A DNA stretch of 64,000 nt. Origin: Parapristionchus giblindavisi (taxonomy: Eukaryota > Nematoda > Chromadorea > Rhabditida > Diplogasteridae). The notes beneath the pieces were generated by a model that had not been told where the DNA came from, ran no database searches, and saw only the letters and a program-made list of their open reading frames with translations. The stretch is from assembly GCA_943737045.1 (NCBI GenBank), contig CALSFV010000293.1, positions 1 through 64,000 of the forward strand, in the 5' to 3' direction. Shown one piece after another: positions 57,568 to 64,000 of this stretch (within the stretch, counting starts at the first letter, position 1; the number at the start of each line of letters is the position of its first letter). The translations under genes were made by a program, and so were the position numbers.

Positions 57568-58032
57568 CTGCCGCGTCCTGCAATCATAGTTTGAGAGATT
57601 ACAGTATACTTGTAATGATGGTAAAGTAATGGTAAAGGGATCATGAATTCCGATCTCCGTTGTCAGAGAAAACAAAATTTCTATTCTCAATCTTTTGTAT
57701 GGTATGGGTAATGTATGCATCAGTAGGATCTTCAAGAAGAGTTTAATAATAAAAAAATAATAAAGATATATTATCTACAATGTTGTTCTGTATAGGTTGC
57801 TTACGCACGATCAATCAATACATCTATACTGTCCATATTCTAAATACCAAATCATTTCCACGTATTGATTTTACACCATCCAAATGTTTTTGATCTCATA
57901 TTTCTCTTTCCACGGTGTTTATTGCCATTGAATTTATCATATATTTCTATTCCCTGACTATTTTCCGCCAAGACTCTCTATTTCTCGCACACACTCTCGC
58001 TCTTTAAAGTACCATAGATTCAATATTTTGAT

Positions 58033-58040
58033 TATAAATA
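58033..58040 (+). promoter_or_regulatory. TATA box of peptide gene copy 2
   Basis: TATAAATA 46 bp before the ATG at 58086. Confidence 0.6.
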
Positions 58041-58085
58041 GGGTCAATATGGCGAAACACTTCATTCAAAAGCCCATCGATCGAT

Positions 58086-60230
58086 ATGAAGCTTCTCATA
58101 CTTCTTCTTGTTGTTGTTTCTTTATATTTTGCGCAGGTATATTTCATTTCAAAAATGGTTCAATCGATAATAAAGCTTTTTCAGGCCAATGTCTCCGATG
58201 GTGAGTCGGTTTTAAATCACGATTTATATCACGGGTCTCCTGTAAAAGTGTAGCAAAAACGGCCGGGTCTGCCACTAGGAAAAATTTTTTTGTCTCCGAT
58301 TTCGATGAAAGTCGATCAGTGGGTGTGGTTGGGGGTCATGAGAAGGCCTAGCCACATGATTTGACCAAAATTACTAATTATCGATTTTTTGTGATCTACC
58401 CTGAAAATGATCATAACTTGGTTCATTTTTATCGTACAGCGAGCGGACAGATCTCATTCGAATCGTATTCTAATGCTCTCCAAAAAAGTTTTCCATGACC
58501 CATTCGTAGCTAAGTCGTCTTCAGGGCGAAAAACGCAAAAAACCAATTTTTAAACCAAAAAGGCGACCTGTTCTCGAAAATTTTCTCTTGAGATCATCAG
58601 TATTATTGCAGAAAAAAAGTTTTCAGATCACGTACGAAGTCGTTATGTTGTTCATTTACCGTATCTCTGTCCTCCCAATACCGTTTACTGAATGAATCGG
58701 GACTTAGTCGTTTTTTTCACGCCTCAACAGTGTTTTGATCGTATCTGCCTTCAAAATGGTCCAATCGACAACTTAAAAAAAGGAAAATGATGCTCTCGGA
58801 AATGCGAATAAAAAGTTCTTGCATGATTGAACAGTTATGACAACCCATTTTCGAGTTATTCGAGGAAAAACGTCACTGGGACAGAGGAGAGCACAAGATC
58901 AGCCCGGAGAGAGTATCGATGATGGATTTCGCTCTCGGACTGTATAAGAGAATGCTCGAGGAGGTCCAGCAAGGAGTCGGAATCGGTCCACTTTCGGAAT
59001 CATTAAAGGAATACGAGAAGGCACCGAAGCATCCAAGACCCACGGGATGGGCACTTTGCATTCGGAAGAAGAGCGCCCCCTACGACCCTATTGCGAAGCA
59101 GATGGTGGTCGATCTCTTCGAGGAATTCTACGTAGCCAGGAACAAGCTGAGAGCAGAAGAAGTCGAGAAGAGAATGAAGGCCAGAACGGACATCATGCCC
59201 GCTAACCGAATGTCACACGATCAGATAGAAGGAGGAGACAGAGAAGAAGCTGAAGAGCACCGCAAGATCAAAGAGAGATGTGGCACAGGACATGGATTTC
59301 ATCAATGACTGGGAGAAGGAACACGATGAGGAGGGAGGAGGAATTGAGGATGAAGTGAAAGTACATGAGGATGATCTGACTATCTCCTCCGATGCAATCT
59401 ACAACTGGATGAAAACCGAGATGAACACTCTGTTCATGGATGAGGACCCTGACTTGTCTACATCCCTCGTTTTCGATCAGTGATGTTGAATTGCATATTG
59501 ATTCCTTGCTTTTATAACAGTTTCTCATGTATAATATAAAATAAAGTCGGTTGGGTAGTTTTTAGCGGTACAAAGAATAATTTCCTTTCCGTTCATTCAT
59601 TAGAATCGATGAAAAAAGAGAAAGTGTAGTGATTTTCCTCGAATAACTCGAAAATGGTTTGTCATAACTGTTCGATCATGCAAGAACTTTTTATTCGCAT
59701 TTCCGAGAGCATCATTTCCCTTTTTTTAAGTTGTCGATTGGACCATTTTGAAGGCAGATACGATCAAAACACTGTTGAGGCGTGAAAAAAACGACTAAGT
59801 CCCGATTCATTCAATAAACGGTATTGGGAGGACAGAGATACGGTATATGAACAACATAACGACTTCGTACATGATCTGAAAACTTTTTTTCTGCAATAAT
59901 ACTGATGATCTCAAGAGAAAATTTTCGAGAACAGGTCGCCTTTTTGGTTTAAAAATTGGTTTTTTGCGTTTTTCGCCCTGAAGACGACTTAGCTACGAAT
60001 GGGTCATGGAAAACTTTTTTTGGAGAGCATTAGAATACGATTCGAATGAGATCTGTCCGCTCGCTGTACGCTGTTTGACTTCTGAAAAAAGCACAGCATT
60101 AGCGTCTTACCAATTCTTTGTTCCCGCAGAAAAGACACCCGGAAAAGATTGGATGAGCTTGTGAGTGGTGTGGAGGTCTGGAACGAAGTGCTGAATAGTC
60201 AGAGACAGGAGAAACAAAAAAGACACATGA
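58086..60230 (+). CDS. Small secreted peptide gene, copy 2
   Basis: Exons 58086-58136, 58185-58200, 60130-60160, 60203-60230. Signal peptide MKLLILLLVVVSLYFAQ (one Val to Leu change from copy 1), then NVSDEKTPGKDWMSLDRR and NKKDT. Splice borders and the intron-2 fold-back element are conserved. The C-terminal residue differs (Thr for Ile). Function unknown. Confidence 0.55.
58228..60067. mobile_element. Fold-back element F, copy 2
   Basis: Inverted arms as in copy 1; CACGGGTCTCCTGTAAAAGT start. Confidence 0.8.
58919..59483 (+). pseudogene. Element F protein with GWAL-type motif, copy 2
   Basis: Both frames (58919-59308 and 59280-59483) and the frame break between them are identical to copy 1, so the break predates the duplication or is real biology (frameshifting or a missed intron). 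Confidence 0.5.
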
Positions 60231-60463
60231 ATTATAGGAATTATGAGTGCAGGAGTTATAATTAACACTCTACTCCAGTCATGATAACTGCTTTTCATGC
60301 GGTTCGCCCACACAAAGACCGAAGATGGCAAACGGTTGATTATGATTATTATTCCCTTTGTTCATTGTGTTCCACTTGGCACATTAGAAGGGTGAAATGC
60401 TTGAAGCGAATGGACCCATTAATGATGGAGGCCTGATTGATTTTTGTCTACTTCTTTGAGAAT

Positions 60464-60715
60464 GTCTATGCAAATGTGTAACATATCAGTTATTCAAAGG
60501 CTAAATGATATGCAAGAAATTAGAACTTCCAATCGTGCATCCTTTGGTATGGTGGTAAAGGCGCTGTCTAGTAAGCGCAACGTCGCGGGTTTGAAACCTA
60601 TTGCCGAATTTTCTTATTTTCAAAATTTCGCGCCTTTGCCCGTACATCAAGCATGATTCGTTCATGATTCTAGCGATCAATAAGCTAAATTAGCATAAAC
60701 TAATTTATGTAAGGT
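60464..60715 (+). ncRNA. SINE-like repeat, copy 3
   Basis: GGTATGGTGGTAAAGGCGCT and GCGGGTTTGAAACC; matches 31735-31985. Confidence 0.6.
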
Positions 60716-60789
60716 ATGCAGAATAACTTTTGCTATCTTTCTGTCTTCACAGTTTGTTCACGAAAATATTGCCCGGACACCACCTTTAA

Positions 60790-60885
60790 GGGCACACATC
60801 GAGCTGATTTGAAAATCTCCGCTCTGACCACACTCGCTTTCTTTGTCGACGAGAAAGCGTTGCCAGAGCGGAGAGTAAAATCAAC
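60790..60885. mobile_element. TTAA MITE family 1 copy
   Basis: TTAA at 60786-60789; orthologue of 32063. Confidence 0.8.
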
Positions 60886-61019
60886 AAACATGATTACTAG
60901 CGTGGGCGGATTTTTGACGCCCCAGTCAGTCATGCAAAATGTTTCTCACGCTTCTCATACATCACTACCATTTCCAGTGACCATGAGAGGGCGTGGCAAG
61001 CATGGTTGAGCTCCGGATT

Positions 61020-62030
61020 AGCTTGGGTCTCAGAAGATTTTCTGTCCATTTCTTTACTTTTGAACTGATAATACTACACTTTCTCGTAAATGAAAGATAA
61101 ACGATAATACAAACAACTAGATTTTATGCTTAAATATTGATTAGAAATCTAAAAATTAGAAATATTTGTCTGTTCTTTCCGTTTGTCTCGGCTGTGCTTC
61201 TTTCGTTCGTTTATTCGTCTCTACCCGAGTCAACAGAAATGATTCTGAAATAATCGATTCATTTGTTTATGTTACTCTCATTCGCAGTTATGGCAATGCT
61301 GGAAGGCCTTGCGGGGGAACACGGCGTCTAAGGTCAAAGATAATAGTTTGAATTACAAGGATCAAACTGCAAAAGATAGAAGTTGAAACCTGTAAGCTGT
61401 TCCTATTTCATAAATCCATATTTAGATCTGCAAAGATGTTTCGACAAATATCAATGTTATATTTTCAAAAAAAAAAAAAAAAAAAAAAAAAAAATGCAGC
61501 CATATATTGAATTTGTCTTTACGACAAGTAACAATCAGCTATATGTGATATAATGAAAGCCGGTGGACTAATTGCTAAATTATTTATTCTTATTTTTTCC
61601 GTATGTGCGCCTGGTAGGAATAATATTTTTAACATCATTGCAACTCTAGGCAATCTATTTTCATTAGCATGATAAAAGGCTAATAGTAAGTACTTTAAAG
61701 ATCTGTCATAAGCCCTTATTTATTTTTTCTGTTTATTATTCTAGAAGCTACAATCCAATCAAATTCGGAATTACTTTTCGGGATAACAAATTCGCGTGAG
61801 ACATGTTTCTGACTGGCGCTTGTCAGTTTCTTTGCCAGACCTATCTATAATTCAAATTCTGCTCTGACTCTCAAATTATAATAAGAACGATCGGATTGAT
61901 TATAGGGCAGGCCGATTGATTGATTCTAAGGCAATCTGTCGATCGAGAGGCTAAGAGAGCAAGGGTTTTAGAGAGAAACTGAGAGGAACAAAAACGGAGG
62001 AGTTGAGGGTAGAGAACTATTGGGAGAAAA
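61020..62030. other. Diverged end of unit 3, no gene
   Basis: Matches 32641-33900 with a ~270 bp deletion at 61270. A tubulin-like fragment (minus strand AVFPRKAFQHC, 61335-61290) and a 28-bp poly(A) at 61467-61494 are included. Confidence 0.7.
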
Positions 62031-62340
62031 AGATCTGACGTGGACACATTTAGCTGCGTTCTTTGTTGTTTATTTGGAACTTCTTCGGTTTCTGGCCCCG
62101 TCAGACCTCCCCTATCCCCCATTTCGATCATTTCGATTCATAAAGATCGGTTACTAAGCGAAATGATTGTGAGAGGAGAGAGGAGGGGGATAAGGGGGGG
62201 GGCAGATACCGAAGAAGTGCCGTTTATTTTATTAATGAATGCCCACCACTATAACTTATACAGAACTGATTTTCGTTTACATCTTTGAGTTAAAAATTAT
62301 AATCGAAACATATAACGCCTGTTTTTCTCAGAGACGAACA

Positions 62341-62345
<5 letters not shown>

Positions 62346-62376
<31 letters not shown>

Positions 62377-62490
62377 AGTATTCTGGTCCAAGCCATTTTT
62401 CTTCCAAAGCAAGACAAAGGAGAGACCATTGTATTCGAGAGAGTTTGTATGTTGAGCGGTCGTTCTTGCTTTGAAAGTCATGAGAACGCT

Positions 62491-62568
<78 letters not shown>

Positions 62569-62573
62569 ATGTT
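62346..62573. repeat. Two TA microsatellites bounding a short inverted repeat
   Basis: (TA)14-type run at 62346-62373 and (TA)37-type run at 62494-62567. The DNA between starts ATCACAG and ends CTGTGAT, so the TA runs are the outer arms of a hairpin. Confidence 0.9.
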
Positions 62574-63120
62574 CACGCAAGAACGAAACTATTGAAATAA
62601 TTGTGAAAAAATAAGTAATCAATAAACTCTCAACAAACGATAGATAAGATAAAATAATGGATGGTGCAAAGGGGTAGGGACGTCTCATGTGAGCCAGTCG
62701 TCCATCTCATGGCGTCGAGTAGTCACTACATGTATATCGTATGAGTGAATCGAGGAATTCTTGTGTGGACTGGGAAGAGGACCAGTATCAAAATCAGTAT
62801 TTTCCGGATTAGCTCTCTTATTAGCTTGGGTTTCAGCAGATTTCCTGTTCATTTCTTTACTTTTGAACTCATAATAATACATTTTCTGACAAATAAAAGG
62901 GAAAAACATTGATTAGAAATCTTGAAGTCGGGAATTCTTGGTGTCTGTCTCGGTTGTCTCTTCTCTCTTCTCTCGCCGAATCTACGGAAACACTGAACTT
63001 CAAAATGTTGAATGATTTTAAAATCATCGATTCTTTTTTTTCATTTATTCGTACTCTTCTTCAAAAAAAACCTCATCGCGATCGTATTTTGGCACTTCTT
63101 CGGTTTCTGCCTCCATTTCA
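62574..63120. other. Mostly unassigned; possible short 3' exon on the minus strand
   Basis: Minus strand 63115-63045 reads MEAETEEVPKYDRDEVFFEE, then EYE and TAA overlapping AATAAA. TEEVP also appears in a short frame near 62080-62130 and at about 62210. They may be copies of one acidic tail exon; function unknown. Confidence 0.3.
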
Positions 63121-63124
63121 TTAA

Positions 63125-63205
63125 AGCGTCACTCCCCAAGCTAATTTGTAACTATCCGCTCTCGCCACACTCTCTCGCTTTCTTTGTCTGCGAGAGAGTA
63201 TTGCT
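63125..63205. mobile_element. TTAA MITE family 1 copy, right side lost
   Basis: TTAA at 63121-63124, CTATCCGCTCTCGCCACACT and inverted GCGAGAGAGTATTGC, then unrelated sequence. Confidence 0.75.
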
Positions 63206-64000
63206 GCCAATCGATATCGATATTCCGTAGCAGATGAAAGGCTGACAACGTGAAAGCGTGAAAGATTTGGCATAATCTCTATTAACGGAGTTCTTTACAC
63301 TTCATTATTTTAGAGTCAAGAAGGGGCAAAGAGGTATCGAATTTCGAATCCCTCTTCAAGATAATAAATACTAACGAAACATTTTTCTGACAGGCGCTTT
63401 ATCAGTTTCTTCGCCAAAACTATCTATAATTCAAAGGCTCCTCTGACTCTCCTATTATTGGGACAATTGCATTGCTACAAGAGAAGGCTGATCGAATGAT
63501 TTTAAGCTAATGCAACGATCGAGATTCTAAAAGAGCAAGGGATACTGCTAGAGACAAAACTTCAGACGAAGGAAAACGAGAGATTTGATTGGAAAGAGAA
63601 AAAACAGGCAATAAAAAGAAGAATAGTTGATGTGAGCACGATTTTCAGTGATCTTTATTGTTTGATTTTTGCTGGATGAATACCAGATCACCATTTGTTC
63701 AATTGATTTTTGTCTACTTCTTTGAGTTAAGAATAAGACTCGAAAAAAATTCGAACACAGGAGTACAGTAGAAGCATCCAGTAAAAAAACAATTAAGAAC
63801 ACTGAAAATTGTGCTCAAGTGTTAAATTCTTTTTTTCGTTCTCTATATTTCTCTACGTTAAACTCTATCTTTTCTTTTCGTCTCAATTTTTCGGTCTCTA
63901 TCAATATCCCTTGATCTCTAGACTACCCTAGAATCAAAAGAATTGCCTATCCTGGAATCAATAAATGAACGCGCGTTATTACTATGTTATGATCATACAA
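63206..64000. repeat. Dispersed-repeat DNA to the window end
   Basis: 63210-63540 resembles 20620-21060 and 61680-61990. 63610-63970 resembles 21640-22030 (GATTTTTGCTGGATGAA, ATTGCCTATCCTGGAATCAA). No gene. Confidence 0.75.

Larger units (their letters stand above)
51975..62030. repeat. Tandem segmental duplication, unit 3
   Basis: Nearly identical to 22,980-31,300 at an offset of 28,995 (28,962 after the hAT element). It continues with lower identity to ~62,030. Confidence 0.88.

Noticed and set aside
62239..62688. Frames with long Tyr-Ile repeats
   Set aside because: Translation of TA microsatellites.

Overview
The window is eukaryotic and reads as nematode DNA. Genes are cut into short exons by introns of about 42-60 bp that end in TTTCAG-like acceptors. 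The recognisable genes are animal families (an FGF, a protein-tyrosine-phosphatase-like family, beta-tubulin tails). Intergenic DNA is filled with fold-back transposons and LINE pieces. The TTTGATC heptamer in many introns would fit a diplogastrid such as Pristionchus, but that is an impression from memory and was not tested. There is no sign of prokaryotic gene organisation.

Layout. 0-2.6 kb: minus-strand 3' half of an FGF-domain gene running off the left edge, with a ~1 kb CCCTCT hexanucleotide array in one intron. 2.6-8.1 kb: mostly non-coding, with a small two-exon gene near 6.2-6.7 kb split by a miniature transposon. 8.1-13.1 kb: a fold-back element with tRNA-like arms, itself split by an apparently intact CR1/jockey-type LINE. 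14.5-19.6 kb: nested palindromic elements, including one with clear TTAA target duplications and a Tc1-like element folded back on itself. 20-20.3 kb: beta-tubulin tail remnants.

23-62 kb: three tandem units of about 14.5 kb. Each starts with a 17-exon-type gene for a divergent PTP-like protein (starts near 23,722, 38,386 and 52,718). Units 1 and 3 also carry a tiny secreted-peptide gene whose intron holds a fold-back element with its own open reading frame. Units 1 and 3 are nearly identical over about 8 kb. Unit 2 has lost the 3' half of its PTP gene and its peptide gene. In their place (about 41.0-48.4 kb) lie an orphan 3' exon, LINE pieces and a 5'-truncated second FGF copy, inverted relative to the left-edge copy. 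62-64 kb is repeat-rich.

How it fits together. The intact PTP-like proteins keep the catalytic Cys but carry Lys for the P-loop Arg and WPE for WPD, so they may be pseudophosphatases. The two FGF copies differ almost only at synonymous sites, so both were probably under selection before the inner copy lost its 5' end. The dominant feature is hairpin DNA: two TTAA-flanked miniature families (about 23 and 3 copies), a hAT-like family with an 8-bp duplication, a TTA-flanked element present in only one of two paralogous units, and several larger palindromes. All calls are from reading the sequence; no database search was run.
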